Shown: one piece after another, positions 1 to 8,723 of the stretch | Layout of the letters: each line of letters starts with the position of its first letter | Numbering within the stretch: position 1 is the first letter of the stretch | Made by a program: the position numbers and the translations under genes | From: Bog-473 sp963843365 | GTDB taxonomy: Bacteria; Actinomycetota; Acidimicrobiia; Acidimicrobiales; RAAP-2 | Length of the DNA stretch: 64,000 nucleotides | Reading direction: 5' to 3' | Assembly (NCBI GenBank): GCA_963843365.1 | Contig: CAWJKG010000003.1 | Location: 620,001-684,000 of the forward strand | Notes under the pieces: model-generated | Database searches by the model: none | The model's input: only the letters and a program-made list of their open reading frames with translations | Told to the model about the DNA's origin: nothing

Positions 1-481
1 TCGCCTCCGCCACGACGTCCGCGGTCGGCTGCAGGGAGCGCGTCGTTGCGCCCACCTCCGGGAGGTACTCCTCCAGCAACCAGAAGCGGGAGTGCAGTTC
101 GAAGTCGATGGCAAGGACCACTCGCCGCGGCGCGATGCGGCACAGCTCGGCGAGACCGGCCGCCCAGTCGTCCCAATGGTGCACCGTGCAGATGGCCAGT
201 GCAGCGTCCGCCCACCCCGAGCGGAAGGGGAGTGCCGTCGCGCTGGCCCGGACCACCGGCGCCGCATCGACGGCACGCTGACGCACCATGACGCTCGAAG
301 GCTCCACGGCCACCACCGTCCGGTCGGCGGGCTCGTAGTTCCCGGAGCCGGCCCCCACGTTCACGACGACGCGCGCATCTCCGAGCTGCTCGTTGATGGC
401 CGCCTCCCAGCGCGGCTCGACGTGCCGATGGGCGACGTAGCCCTGGCCGATGGTGTCGTAGACGGGTGAGCGCTGCGACAT
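1..481 (-). CDS. SAM-dependent methyltransferase, class I (3' end off window)
   Basis: The reading frame is open from an ATG at 479-481 down to base 1, so the C-terminus lies outside the window. I translated it by hand. A glycine-rich motif I (VVNVGAGSGNYEP, about residues 39-51) and an acidic residue after the next strand (VAVEPS) are the classic SAM-binding pattern. The post-motif stretch LAICTVHHWDDW fits the Methyltransf_11 group. The substrate cannot be told. The start lies 24 bp downstream of the stop of the thiolase gene on the same strand, so co-transcription with the thiolase/DUF35 pair is likely. Roughly 160 residues are visible. Confidence 0.8.
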   Translation of the reverse strand, partial: MSQRSPVYDTIGQGYVAHRHVEPRWEAAINEQLGDARVVVNVGAGSGNYEPADRTVVAVEPSSVMVRQRAVDAAPVVRASATALPFRSGWADAALAICTVHHWDDWAAGLAELCRIAPRRVVLAIDFELHSRFWLLEEYLPEVGATTRSLQPTADVVAEA

Positions 482-504
482 CGTCGCGTGCAGACCCGTG
501 CAGC

Positions 505-1716
505 TCAGGCGGCCGACTTCTCCAGGATGTGCACACCGCAGGCCGAGCCCAGCCCGATGACGTGCGTCAGACCGACCTTGGCGCCCTCGATCTGACGGTC
601 GCCACCCTCACCGCGCAAGTGGGTGGCGACCTCCCACACGTTGGCGATGCCGGTGGCGGCGATCGGGTGGCCCTTGGACTCCAGCCCACCCGAGACGTTG
701 ACCGGCGTCGACCCGTCACGCCAGGTGGCACCCGACTTGAAGAAGTCCGCCGCACCGCCCCGCTCGCACAGCCCGAGGTTGTCGTAGTGCACGAGCTCGG
801 CCGTGGCGAAGCAGTCGTGCAGCTCCACGAGGTCGAGGTCGGCCGGCCCGACGCCGGCCTGCTCGTAGGCCTGGGCCGCCGCGTTGCGGGTCAGGTCGTT
901 GACGTTCGGCAGGATCTGGCACGCCTCCTCCCACGGGTCCGTGGTCAAAATGGAGGCGGTGATCTTCACCGCACGCTTCTGCTGCTCCAGCGACAAGGTC
1001 TTGAGCTTGGATCCCGAGACGACGACCGCGGCCGCCGCACCGTCGCAGTTGGCTGAGCACATCGGCCGCGTGTTGGGGTAGGCGATCATCACGTCGTTCA
1101 TGATCTCGTCGAGCGACATCTTCTTCTGGTAGGCCGCCATGGGGTTGAGCGTCGAGTGCGAGTGGTTCTTCTCGGCGATCTGCGCGAAGAGCTCGAAGCT
1201 GGTGCCGCCGTAGCGGTGGCCGTACTCCATGCCGATCTGGGCGAAGACGCCCGGCATGATGTCGGTCCCGATGCGGCCGTCGATGGCGGCGACGGAGCCG
1301 TAGCGCCCCGAGGGCGTCCAGGTGTTGTCGTCGCTCTTGCGGCTGCCTCCCGCCAGGAGCCCGGCGCCGGCGAGCTTCTCCACGCCGAAGGCCAGTCCCA
1401 TGTCGGTCTCGCCTGCCTTGATCGACATCACGGCCACCCGCAGCGCCGTCGCCCCGGTCGCGCAGGCGTTGGAGACGTTGTAGACGGGGATGCCTGTCTG
1501 GCCCAGCTGCTTCTGGACCACCTGCCCGATGGGCAGCGCGCCACCCATGAGATTGCCCGCCCCTATGACGCCCATGTCCTTCATGGTCACGCCGCCGTCG
1601 GCCAGCGCGCCCTGGACGGCCTGCGAGGCCAGGTCCACGGTGTCGAGATCGGGGTGCTTGCCGAACTTCGTCATGTTGATGCCGAGGATCCAGACCTCTT
1701 CGGATGCTGATGCCAT
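505..1716 (-). CDS. Thiolase-family (SCP-x/lipid-transfer type) acyl-CoA acetyltransferase
   Basis: 403 residues from ATG at 1716 (MASASEEVWILG). Thiolase fold signatures are present: the nucleophile region VYNVSNACATGAT with Cys85, the histidine motif GGLESKGHPIAATG, and the C-terminal GLGSACGVHILE cysteine block. The LVELHDCFATAEL segment is typical of the SCP-x/lipid-transfer thiolase branch rather than of classical acetyl-CoA acetyltransferases. Members cleave or condense beta-ketoacyl-CoA thioesters, including sterol side chains. The next upstream gene, 5 bp away, is a DUF35 protein, the usual partner of these enzymes. A longer open frame to 2052 overlaps the DUF35 gene and is rejected as the start. 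Confidence 0.88.
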   Translation of the reverse strand: MASASEEVWILGINMTKFGKHPDLDTVDLASQAVQGALADGGVTMKDMGVIGAGNLMGGALPIGQVVQKQLGQTGIPVYNVSNACATGATALRVAVMSIKAGETDMGLAFGVEKLAGAGLLAGGSRKSDDNTWTPSGRYGSVAAIDGRIGTDIMPGVFAQIGMEYGHRYGGTSFELFAQIAEKNHSHSTLNPMAAYQKKMSLDEIMNDVMIAYPNTRPMCSANCDGAAAAVVVSGSKLKTLSLEQQKRAVKITASILTTDPWEEACQILPNVNDLTRNAAAQAYEQAGVGPADLDLVELHDCFATAELVHYDNLGLCERGGAADFFKSGATWRDGSTPVNVSGGLESKGHPIAATGIANVWEVATHLRGEGGDRQIEGAKVGLTHVIGLGSACGVHILEKSAA

Positions 1717-1721
1717 CGTGC

Positions 1722-2123
1722 CTAACCTCCCAGGGGCTCGAAACCGAAGCCGATGGCCTCGGTGCCGTTGTCGTCGGTGCCGATCACGTCGGTGGCCAGG
1801 CGCACCTTCATGCCCAGGGTCACGTGCTCGGGATCGGGTGTCACGTTGATGAGATTCGCCTTGACGCTGGTGCCCTCGCAGTCGACGACCGCGGCCACGT
1901 AGGGCACGGGGATGCCCGGGGCGGCGAAGGAGACGATGGTGAAGGCGCGGACCTCGCCGGTCGTCGGGATCGAGACTTTCTTGAATTCGGTCGCCTCGCA
2001 GTTGGCGCAGGCGTTGCGGCGGTCGAAGAAGCGGGCGCCGCACGAGGTGCACTCGTTCGCCACCAAGTGCGGGTCGTCACCCAGCTCCAGGTAGTCGACC
2101 AGCGGGATCTGTTGCGCCATCAT
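1722..2123 (-). CDS. Zn-ribbon OB-fold protein (DUF35 family)
   Basis: 133 residues. A four-cysteine zinc ribbon is visible (Cys25, Cys28, Cys39, Cys42, in CTSCG and CANCE), followed by an OB-fold-like beta region. This is the standard DUF35/ChsH2-type architecture. Such proteins bind acyl-CoA and work as the partner subunit of SCP-x-type thiolases or aldolases, which agrees with the thiolase gene immediately downstream (5-bp gap). The first two codons are both ATG, so the start may be one codon later. It is probably the first gene of the thiolase operon. Confidence 0.88.
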   Translation of the reverse strand: MMAQQIPLVDYLELGDDPHLVANECTSCGARFFDRRNACANCEATEFKKVSIPTTGEVRAFTIVSFAAPGIPVPYVAAVVDCEGTSVKANLINVTPDPEHVTLGMKVRLATDVIGTDDNGTEAIGFGFEPLGG

Positions 2124-2225
2124 GCCCCCAAGCTCGGGTGGAGAATCGTGTTCTCAATGTAGCGGGAGGGTGAAAAAGTCGGCCAATCGGTGCAGGCCCG
2201 GCAGGCGACCGGTAGGTTCGAGCCC

Positions 2226-3197
2226 ATGCAATTCACCCACCTCGGCCGCACCGGCCTCCGCGTCAGCCGCATCTGCCTGGGCACCATGAATTTCGGTCCC
2301 GAAACGGATGAGCCGACCTCGTTCTCCATCATGGACTCGGCTCTGGAGGCCGGGATCAACTTCTTCGACTCGGCCAACGTCTACGGCCGCTCCAAGGGGC
2401 GGGGCGCGACCGAGGAGATCGTCGGACGCTGGTTCGCCCAGGGCGGCGGGCGCCGCGACAAGGTGGTGATGGCCACCAAGCTCTACGGGGACATGGGCGA
2501 CTGGCCCAACGAGGGACGCCTCTCCGCGCTGAACATCCGCCGGGCCTGCGAGGCCAGCCTGCGCCGGCTGCAGACCGATTACATCGATCTCTACCAGATG
2601 CACCACATCGACCGGGGCACCAGCTGGGACGAGATCTGGGAGGCGATGGAGGTGCTGCGGGCCCAGGGCAAGATCCTCTACGTCGGCTCCTCCAACTTCG
2701 CCGGCTGGCACATCGCCAAGGCGCAGGAGGCGGCCTCGCGCCGCAACTTCATGGGCCTGGTCAGCGAGCAGTCGCACTACAACCTGTTGACGCGGCAGAT
2801 CGAGCTCGAGGTCCTCCCCGCCGCGGAGGACTACGGCCTCGGCGTCATTCCGTGGTCGCCGCTGGCGAGCGGGCTGCTCGGCGGTATCGTGCGCAAGGAG
2901 CGCGACGGGAGCCGGCGTTACGCGGAGCATCTGCAGCGCAGGGTGGAGGCGATGCGGCCCCAGCTCGAGGCCTACGAGGACCTCTGTGCGGAGGTCGGCG
3001 AGGAGCCCGGCGCCGTCGGCCTCGCCTGGCTCCTGACGCGCCCGGCCGTGACAGGCCCGATCGTGGGCCCGCGCACGCCCGAGCACCTGGAGTCGGCGGT
3101 GCACGCCGTCGACGTGACGCTCGACGACAAGGTGCTGGCCCGTCTCGACGAACTCTTCCCCGGGCACAAGACCGCGCCCGAGGACTACGCCTGGTAG
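2226..3197 (+). CDS. Aldo/keto reductase
   Basis: 323 residues starting MQFTHLGRTGLRVSRICLG, the usual AKR N-terminus. The barrel catalytic tetrad is visible: Asp in FFDSANVYG, Tyr in the same segment, Lys in VVMATKLYG and His in YQMHHID. The C-terminal SSNFAGWHIAK and GPIVGPRTPEHLES blocks bind NADPH. It resembles the YajO/Tas-like AKR branch; the substrate is unknown. A longer in-frame start at 2190 exists, but the ATG at 2226 matches family length. It is divergent from the thiolase operon. An 11-bp tandem duplication covers its stop codon. Confidence 0.92.
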   Translation: MQFTHLGRTGLRVSRICLGTMNFGPETDEPTSFSIMDSALEAGINFFDSANVYGRSKGRGATEEIVGRWFAQGGGRRDKVVMATKLYGDMGDWPNEGRLSALNIRRACEASLRRLQTDYIDLYQMHHIDRGTSWDEIWEAMEVLRAQGKILYVGSSNFAGWHIAKAQEAASRRNFMGLVSEQSHYNLLTRQIELEVLPAAEDYGLGVIPWSPLASGLLGGIVRKERDGSRRYAEHLQRRVEAMRPQLEAYEDLCAEVGEEPGAVGLAWLLTRPAVTGPIVGPRTPEHLESAVHAVDVTLDDKVLARLDELFPGHKTAPEDYAW

Positions 3198-3208
3198 GCG
3201 CCTGGTAG
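3187..3208. repeat. 11-bp tandem duplication over a stop codon
   Basis: ACGCCTGGTAG (3187-3197) is followed directly by GCGCCTGGTAG (3198-3208). The first copy contains the TAG stop of the aldo/keto reductase, so the second copy repeats the last codons and the stop. Confidence 0.8.
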
Positions 3209-3223
3209 GCGCCGGGGCCGGCG

Positions 3224-5476
3224 TTAGTTGCGCGTGCCGGCCAGCTCCGGTTGAGGCTCCGCTCCGGAGTCGGGCACCTGCGACGCCACGTCGTCGGGGT
3301 CGACCGACAGCTTGGGCAAAATGCGATCGAGCCAGGCGGGGAACCACCAGTTGGCCTTGCCGAACAGCATCATGATGGATGGCACGATGGCCATCCGGAT
3401 GAGGATGGCGTCGACGAGGATGCCGCCGGCCAGGCCGATGCCGAACTCCTTGATGACGCGGTTGCCACCGAGGATGAACGATCCGAAGACGAGGATCATG
3501 ATCAGTGCGGCGGCCGTGATCGTCTTGCCGGTGGCGGCCAGGCCGTTGCGCACCGCAATGCGGTTGTCGCCACCCGACTTGATGTACTCCTCGTGCATGC
3601 GCGACACCAGGAAGACCTGGTAGTCCATCGACAGCCCGAAGAGGATGGCGAACAGCATCACGGGGAGGAACGCCTCCACGGGGCTGGTGCCCTGCAGTCC
3701 GATCAGTGCGCCGGCGTCACCCCACTGGAAGACGGCCACCAGCATGCCGAGGGCGGCGCCGATGGACAGCAGGTTCATGACCGCTGCGGTGAGAGGGATG
3801 AGGAGGCTGCGGAACACCGTCATCAGCAGCAGGAACGACAGGATGACCACGAGGCCGATGAACAGGGGCAGCTTGGAGCTCAGCACATTGGCGAAGTCGA
3901 TGTAGATGGCGGTCGTCCCGGCGACGAGGACCTGCAATCCCGAGTCGCCGACGGCCTGGGGCACGGTCGTGTCCCGCAGGTGGTTCACGAGGTCGGTCGT
4001 GGCGGCGTCCTGGGGGGAGGTGGTCGGATAGACCGTGGTCAGCGCCACGTAGCCCTGACCCGTCTTGTTCGGGATGTACACGGTGGACGGCGGGGTGGTC
4101 CGGACGACCCCCGGCTGTTTGGCGACGGCGTCCACGACCTTCTGCAGGGCGGGGTCGGGGTTCTCCGGCACGACGGTCACCAGTTCCAGCGGCCCGGTGA
4201 AGCCGGGCCCGAAGCCCCTGGTCAGCATGTCGAAGGCGACACGGGTCGGCGTCCCGGCCGGGTCGGTGCCCTGGTCGGCCGAGCCCAGCTGGAGCGAGAA
4301 GAAGGGCAGCGCGATCGCCGCGATGACCGCCAGCGCAATGCCCGCCGACACCCACGGATAGCGCTGCACCCTGTCCGCCCAGTTGGGCCAGAAGCCCTTG
4401 CTGTCCGCCCCGACGACGCGGGGGCCGTTCTGGGCCAGGTTCCTCTTCTGCTTGCGGCTCATGACCTTGGGACCGATGAAGCCCAACATGGCCGGCAGCA
4501 AGGTGAGGGCCGCCACCATGGTGAGAGCCACGCCGATGGCGGCGGCCACCGCCAGGCCGTAGAGGAAGCTCACCCCCAGGGCGAACATGCCGAGCAGGGC
4601 GATGCACACGATGATGCCGGCGAAGAGCACGGCGCGGCCCGAGGTGTTCACCGCGTTGATGATCGATTCCTCCACGGGGCGTCCGGCCACGAGTCCCTGC
4701 CGGTGGCGGGTGACGATGAAGAGGGCATAGTCGACGCCCACGCCGAGTCCGATGAGGAGCGTGAGCTCCGGCGAGATGGACGGCATGCCGAGCACGTGGC
4801 TCAACAGCCCGATGATGCCGATGGCGGTGCCCAACGCGAGCAGGGCGGAGAGGATCGGGAGGATGGCGGCGCAGAACGAGCCGAAGACGAGAAGCAGGAC
4901 GATGAGCGCGAGGACGACGCCGAGGAGGGTGCTGCTGAAGGATTGGTTGTTGGCCTGCTCCGCCAGCGGGCCGGTGACGGCGACGGTCAGGCCGTCACCG
5001 GAGGTCTTCGTGATGGTGTCGACGAACTTCGTCGCCTCGGCGTTCGGGATGTTCTGCGTCTGCTTGTCGAAGTTGACCTGGAAGAAGCCGACCGTCTGGT
5101 CCTTGTTGATGTTGGGATTGTCCGTCGGGCTCACGAGGTTGCCGTCCTGATCGAACGGGCTGGTGACCGGGGTCACGTTGGGTAGTGCGTTGATCTTGTC
5201 CACCAAGGTGTTGATGCGCTGGCCGACGGCGGGATCCGACAGCTTCTGGCCACCGGAGGTCCCGAAGACCACCTGCTCCTGGTCGCCCGAGTGGGACGGC
5301 GCGACGGATTTCAACAGGTTGATGGCGTCGAAGGACTGGGTGTGGGGGAAGCTGAAGTTGTTGGAGTAATCGGAGCCGGCGGCCTTCACGGAGAAGACCG
5401 AGACGACGAGGACGAGAATCCACAACAGGACGACAATGCGGCGATGACGGACACACCACCCGGCCAGGGTGCGCAT
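3224..5476 (-). CDS. MMPL/RND-family membrane transporter
   Basis: About 750 residues. Two similar halves each carry a large extracytoplasmic loop and a helix bundle, as in MmpL/HpnN transporters. The second helix of each bundle shows the family signature with acidic residues: LLIGLGVGVDYALFIVTRHR and AILFGLSMDYQVFLVSRMHEE. These proteins export lipids or drugs using proton-motive force. The ATG at 5476 (MRTLAGWCVRHRR) is preceded by AGGAGA at proper spacing, so I prefer it to the longer frame from 5512. The cyclic-nucleotide-binding gene lies about 60 bp upstream on the same strand. The cargo is unknown. Confidence 0.93.
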   Translation of the reverse strand: MRTLAGWCVRHRRIVVLLWILVLVVSVFSVKAAGSDYSNNFSFPHTQSFDAINLLKSVAPSHSGDQEQVVFGTSGGQKLSDPAVGQRINTLVDKINALPNVTPVTSPFDQDGNLVSPTDNPNINKDQTVGFFQVNFDKQTQNIPNAEATKFVDTITKTSGDGLTVAVTGPLAEQANNQSFSSTLLGVVLALIVLLLVFGSFCAAILPILSALLALGTAIGIIGLLSHVLGMPSISPELTLLIGLGVGVDYALFIVTRHRQGLVAGRPVEESIINAVNTSGRAVLFAGIIVCIALLGMFALGVSFLYGLAVAAAIGVALTMVAALTLLPAMLGFIGPKVMSRKQKRNLAQNGPRVVGADSKGFWPNWADRVQRYPWVSAGIALAVIAAIALPFFSLQLGSADQGTDPAGTPTRVAFDMLTRGFGPGFTGPLELVTVVPENPDPALQKVVDAVAKQPGVVRTTPPSTVYIPNKTGQGYVALTTVYPTTSPQDAATTDLVNHLRDTTVPQAVGDSGLQVLVAGTTAIYIDFANVLSSKLPLFIGLVVILSFLLLMTVFRSLLIPLTAAVMNLLSIGAALGMLVAVFQWGDAGALIGLQGTSPVEAFLPVMLFAILFGLSMDYQVFLVSRMHEEYIKSGGDNRIAVRNGLAATGKTITAAALIMILVFGSFILGGNRVIKEFGIGLAGGILVDAILIRMAIVPSIMMLFGKANWWFPAWLDRILPKLSVDPDDVASQVPDSGAEPQPELAGTRN

Positions 5477-5536
5477 TAGGGAGATCTCCTCAGGGGTGTT
5501 CGACGCGGCCACCGGACGGCGTCTGGGGGGAACGGC

Positions 5537-6061
5537 TCAATCGTACCGGTCCTCCCTATGCCCTCCGGTGCTTCTGGTATCGGCCATATGGGCCAGCGCA
5601 TTGAATACCGGGAGGGCCAGGCGGTCCGCCGAGCAGGCCGCACGCGCCACCAGGCGCCCGGCCAGGACCGGGTGGTGGTCGGGGATCTCGAAGAACTCGC
5701 GCAGACTCATGGTGAGCAGCGTGAGCGGGGAGAGGGCCACGACGGCGATGGACGACCGCACCTGATTGAGGATGGAGTGCTCCGACCAGGAGTCGCCCCG
5801 CCCGAGCAGCCCGATCGGTGTGCGCTCGCGCTGGACGACGGCGTGCCCGCCGAGAATGACGTGCCACATCCTGACCGGCACGTCCTGGGCCTGGACCACC
5901 TGTCCGGGATGCGCCGTAGAGACGGTGCTGCGGCTGGCGATCTGCCCGAACTCGCCCTCGGACAGGCCGGCGAAGAGGGGCAACTGCTCCGCCCCGCGCA
6001 GCGCGGCACGGCCGCCGGGGTGGAGGCCTGACTCGGCATCACGAGTGGCGGGGGTGTCCAC
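5537..6061 (-). CDS. Cyclic nucleotide-binding domain protein (Crp-like, no HTH)
   Basis: 174 residues. The region LPLFAGLSEGEFGQIASRS followed by PGQVVQAQDVPVRMWHVILGG and LGRGDSWSEHSIL matches the cNMP-binding beta-roll of Crp/Fnr proteins. There is no room for, and no sign of, a DNA-binding helix-turn-helix, so it is a stand-alone effector domain. It sits between the MMPL transporter (60 bp downstream) and the DUF1707 gene (9 bp upstream), suggesting one transcription unit in an envelope-related locus. Whether it truly binds cAMP cannot be judged. Confidence 0.78.
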   Translation of the reverse strand: MDTPATRDAESGLHPGGRAALRGAEQLPLFAGLSEGEFGQIASRSTVSTAHPGQVVQAQDVPVRMWHVILGGHAVVQRERTPIGLLGRGDSWSEHSILNQVRSSIAVVALSPLTLLTMSLREFFEIPDHHPVLAGRLVARAACSADRLALPVFNALAHMADTRSTGGHREDRYD

Positions 6062-6070
6062 GGCGGCGGC

Positions 6071-6562
6071 TCAGTGGTCCATGACCGAGCTGGAGGGTCC
6101 GGCCCCGTGGCGGCGGTACGGCTGGTCCAGGTGGTGCGAGTGATGTGCGTGGAGGCGCCCACCCGCCCTCCGCCACAGGAAGAAGGCGACCACGGCGAGG
6201 AGGAACCACGGCACGTGGAACATCGGGTAGAAGGGCATGGTGGCGCCGACGGCGATCGCCACCAGGATCACCACGAAGACCCAGGGCAGCAGCCGGCGGT
6301 GCCGTGGCGGCGGGGGCGGGGCCTCGCTGGGCAGGCGCGGCAGGTCGTCGAAGAGGCCGTTCAGGTCGCCACGCGTGGTGGCGGACATCGCCGTATCGAG
6401 CCGGCTCTTGAATTCGACCTCGTCGAGCCGTCCCTCGGCGTAGTGCCGCGACAGCTTGTCGGCCACCGCGTTGCGCTCGTCGTCCGAGGCGCGCAGGGAG
6501 GCATCGGCCGCCTGCATGTCCCGTCGGCCCATCGGATAAGCGGGATCCCAGCGGTAGCGCAT
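6071..6562 (-). CDS. DUF1707 (SHOCT-like) domain membrane protein
   Basis: 163 residues. The first part (RASDDERNAVADKLSRHYAEG, then RLDEVEFKSRLDTAMSA) is the DUF1707 signature found in actinobacterial envelope proteins. It is followed by a proline-rich linker, two hydrophobic segments (LLPWVFVVILVAIAVGATM and FLLAVVAFFLWRRAG), and a histidine-rich tail. The neighbouring genes are PspC proteins and a PspC-fused kinase, so a role in envelope stress is a reasonable inference. Upstream lies a long 8-bp tandem repeat that may alter its promoter or leader. Confidence 0.82.
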   Translation of the reverse strand: MRYRWDPAYPMGRRDMQAADASLRASDDERNAVADKLSRHYAEGRLDEVEFKSRLDTAMSATTRGDLNGLFDDLPRLPSEAPPPPPRHRRLLPWVFVVILVAIAVGATMPFYPMFHVPWFLLAVVAFFLWRRAGGRLHAHHSHHLDQPYRRHGAGPSSSVMDH

Positions 6563-6596
6563 CGGTTCTGCTCCTTTTGTGTTCGTGCGTGTCGTC

Positions 6597-6668
6597 CGGT
6601 CGTGCGGTCGTGCGGTCGTTCGGTCGTGCGGTCGTTCGGTCGTGCGGTCGTGCGGTCGTGCGGTCGGG
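6597..6668. repeat. 8-bp tandem repeat, nine units (CGGTCGTG)
   Basis: Nine head-to-tail copies of CGGTCGTG, with T at the last position in units 3 and 5 and a divergent last unit. It lies 35 bp upstream of the DUF1707 start codon, in the space after the pspC-like gene. A pair of 15-bp direct repeats (CAGAACGGTCCCGGT, 6692-6706 and 6707-6721) follows. Copy number could vary by slippage and change the leader of the DUF1707 gene. Confidence 0.9.
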
Positions 6669-6691
6669 GACGGTCGCTAGGGGCGGCAGGG

Positions 6692-6721
6692 CAGAACGGT
6701 CCCGGTCAGAACGGTCCCGGT
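6692..6721. repeat. 15-bp perfect direct repeat, two copies
   Basis: CAGAACGGTCCCGGT occurs twice in tandem without mismatch, between the pspC-like gene and the 8-bp repeat array. Confidence 0.9.
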
Positions 6722-6736
6722 CGGAGAGCTCCCGCC

Positions 6737-7081
6737 TCAGAAGGCACCGTGTGCCCGCTCGCGGGCCAGCAACTCCTCGGCGACCGACATGTCGGTGTCC
6801 TCGTCCGGGATGAGGAGCCACCCCGCCGCGTACAGGGGCACTGCCAGGCCACCCAGGAACGCCAGGACGACGAAGCCGATCCGCACGATCGTGGGATCGA
6901 CGTCGAAGTAGTCGGCCAGGCCACTGGCGACGCCGGCCACCATGCGGCCCCTGCCCCCACGGTGGAGGCGCTGGTCGGCATATGCCCCGGGCCCAGCCGA
7001 TGGGGGTTGCGTGGACTGATCGGTGGCGGTGCCGGCGGTGCCGGCGGTGCCGGCGGGTGTCTCTTCTGGTGCTGAGGTCAT
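6737..7081 (-). CDS. PspC domain protein
   Basis: 114 residues. The PspC core is clear: RMVAGVASGLADYFDVDPTIVRIGFVVLA followed by a second hydrophobic helix ending AAGWLLIPDED (quoted with a break at the helix). PspC proteins are membrane sensors or partners in phage-shock and cell-envelope responses. The N-terminus has a low-complexity TAGTAGTA run encoded by a 9-bp repeat. It is divergent from the PspC-kinase gene at 7482 and probably belongs to the same stress module. Its C-terminal tail is short and charged. Confidence 0.86.
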   Translation of the reverse strand: MTSAPEETPAGTAGTAGTATDQSTQPPSAGPGAYADQRLHRGGRGRMVAGVASGLADYFDVDPTIVRIGFVVLAFLGGLAVPLYAAGWLLIPDEDTDMSVAEELLARERAHGAF

Positions 7082-7481
7082 GGATCTAGGTTGACCCTGG
7101 GGCTCACAGGCGTGAATCCGGCAAGTCCCTGGTCGGACCCTGACCGTCTCCCTGACCCCTCAGGGATGTCCCCGATAGCCCTGAGGGGCGAGTCGGCGCG
7201 ATCATCGAGGCATCGCAGAGGCACCCGATCCCGGTACGCGTCCGCTCGCCGACGGTGGCCGCCCGACTGAGCCGCCGCGGCCCGCGCCCGCGGACGGGGG
7301 TGATTCCGGATCCCGGGCTGCCGGCCGCGACGGCGGGCCAGGCCACGACGGCCGGCCAGGCGGTGCCGGCCCACACGGCCGCCAGAGCCGCCGCAGCCAA
7401 CGCCGGGATTATTGGACTGCCCACGGCGGGCACGAGCACTGGTCCGAATGGCGGGAGCACCGTCATCGGCACGACCATCAC
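7082..7481. other. Divergent intergenic region with open His-rich frame
   Basis: 400 bp between the divergent pspC-like and kinase genes; it must hold both promoters. The kinase reading frame stays open upstream of its GTG for about 295 bp, back to a TGA near 7180. It encodes a His/Arg/Trp-rich stretch (HWSEWREHRHRHDHHV just before the GTG) like the N-termini of PspC-family proteins, yet no ATG, GTG or TTG is found there. Either the true start was lost through an indel, or the region is non-coding with high-GC bias. Confidence 0.4.
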
Positions 7482-8723
7482 GTGGGCGGCCGGTTGCGCA
7501 CGCTCCGCCGCAGCCCCGACAACCGGGTGCTCGGCGGTGTCTGCGGCGCCATCTCACAGGAGACCGGGATCGACGCCATGTGGGTGCGTATCGGCTTCGT
7601 GCTGTTGGCCGTCGCCAGCGGCGTGATGGTGTTCGTCTACGCCATGGCCTGGCTGCTGATCCCGATGGAGGGGGAGAGCCGCAACATCGCCTCCCGCGCC
7701 GTGTCCGACCGCCGCGGTATCCGGACCATCGCCGCCATCCTCATCCCGCTGCTGATCGCGGTGCAGTTCATCACCAGCTCCCTGCACGTCCCGTTCGTCG
7801 GATTCGTGGGATGGCCGACCTTCCTCGCCATCGGTGTCATCATCCTGATCTGGCGCAATGCCGGCGAGTCGGAGAAGGCGTTCATCGATCACGACGTCAT
7901 GCCGTTGCTCGGGACCGACCGGCACGGTGAAGGCCGTCGTTGGCTCATTGTGCGGGTGGTGGCCGGTCTCCTCATCGGGGCCATCGGCATCGCCGTGCTG
8001 GTCGAAGGGCACACGACGGCGGCCGCCCTGCGGCCCGTCGGTGGCGCCATCCTCGTCATTGCGGCCAGCGTCGTCATATTCGGGCCCTGGTGGTTGAGCC
8101 TGGTGCGCGACCTCATCGCCGAGCGCCAGGCGCGTGCGCTGGCCGAGGAGCGCGCGCAGATGGCAGCGCACGTGCACGACTCGGTGCTCCAGACGCTGGC
8201 GCTCATCCAGCGCTCGTCCGACGATCCGCACACCGTGGTGCGGCTGGCCCGGGCCCAGGAGCGGGAGCTGCGGGCCTGGCTGTTCGAGGGCCGCCCTCCG
8301 GGCGCCATCGGGGAGGACGCCACCATGCTGGCCGAGGGCGTGGGGCTCTTGCAGCGACAGGTCGAGGCCGACCACGGCATCGCCGTCCAGGTGGTCATGG
8401 TCGGGGACTGCCCGCTGGACGAGGCGCTGCGGGCGCTGCTCGATGCGGCTCGGGAAGCCACGGTCAATGCGGCCAAGTGGTCGGGTGCCGACCAGGTGTC
8501 CGTCTATGCAGAGGTCGAGACGGATGCGGTGATGGTCTACGTGCGGGACCGCGGCCGGGGCTTCGACCCCGAGGCGGTCCCGGAGGACCGGCAGGGCATT
8601 GCCCAGTCGATCCGCGCCCGGGTGACCCGCTTCGGCGGCTCCGCCGTGGTGCGTTCGGCCCCGGGCGAGGGAGCCGAGGTGCAGCTGTGCATGCCCCGTC
8701 GGGAGAAGGAGAGGGTCAAGTGA
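7482..8723 (+). CDS. PspC-fused sensor histidine kinase
   Basis: 413 residues from GTG. Residues about 8-65 are a PspC domain (RSPDNRVLGGVCGAISQETG, AWLLIPMEG). Several membrane helices follow (about 82-125 and 155-205). A HisKA_3-type dimerisation helix comes next with phosphoacceptor His232 in AAHVHDSVLQTL, and then a HATPase domain (N-box AAREATVNAAKWSG, G1 box DRGRGFDPEA, G2 box around QGIAQSIRARV). It therefore senses envelope state through PspC and phosphorylates the regulator encoded next. The stop overlaps the regulator start (GTGA), indicating translational coupling. The N-terminus is uncertain because the frame is open further upstream. Confidence 0.9.
   Translation: MGGRLRTLRRSPDNRVLGGVCGAISQETGIDAMWVRIGFVLLAVASGVMVFVYAMAWLLIPMEGESRNIASRAVSDRRGIRTIAAILIPLLIAVQFITSSLHVPFVGFVGWPTFLAIGVIILIWRNAGESEKAFIDHDVMPLLGTDRHGEGRRWLIVRVVAGLLIGAIGIAVLVEGHTTAAALRPVGGAILVIAASVVIFGPWWLSLVRDLIAERQARALAEERAQMAAHVHDSVLQTLALIQRSSDDPHTVVRLARAQERELRAWLFEGRPPGAIGEDATMLAEGVGLLQRQVEADHGIAVQVVMVGDCPLDEALRALLDAAREATVNAAKWSGADQVSVYAEVETDAVMVYVRDRGRGFDPEAVPEDRQGIAQSIRARVTRFGGSAVVRSAPGEGAEVQLCMPRREKERVK

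Noticed and set aside
3251..5185. 644-residue plus-strand open frame
   Set aside because: It is antisense to the MMPL transporter, very rich in Arg, Gly, His and Asp, without domains; a high-GC shadow.
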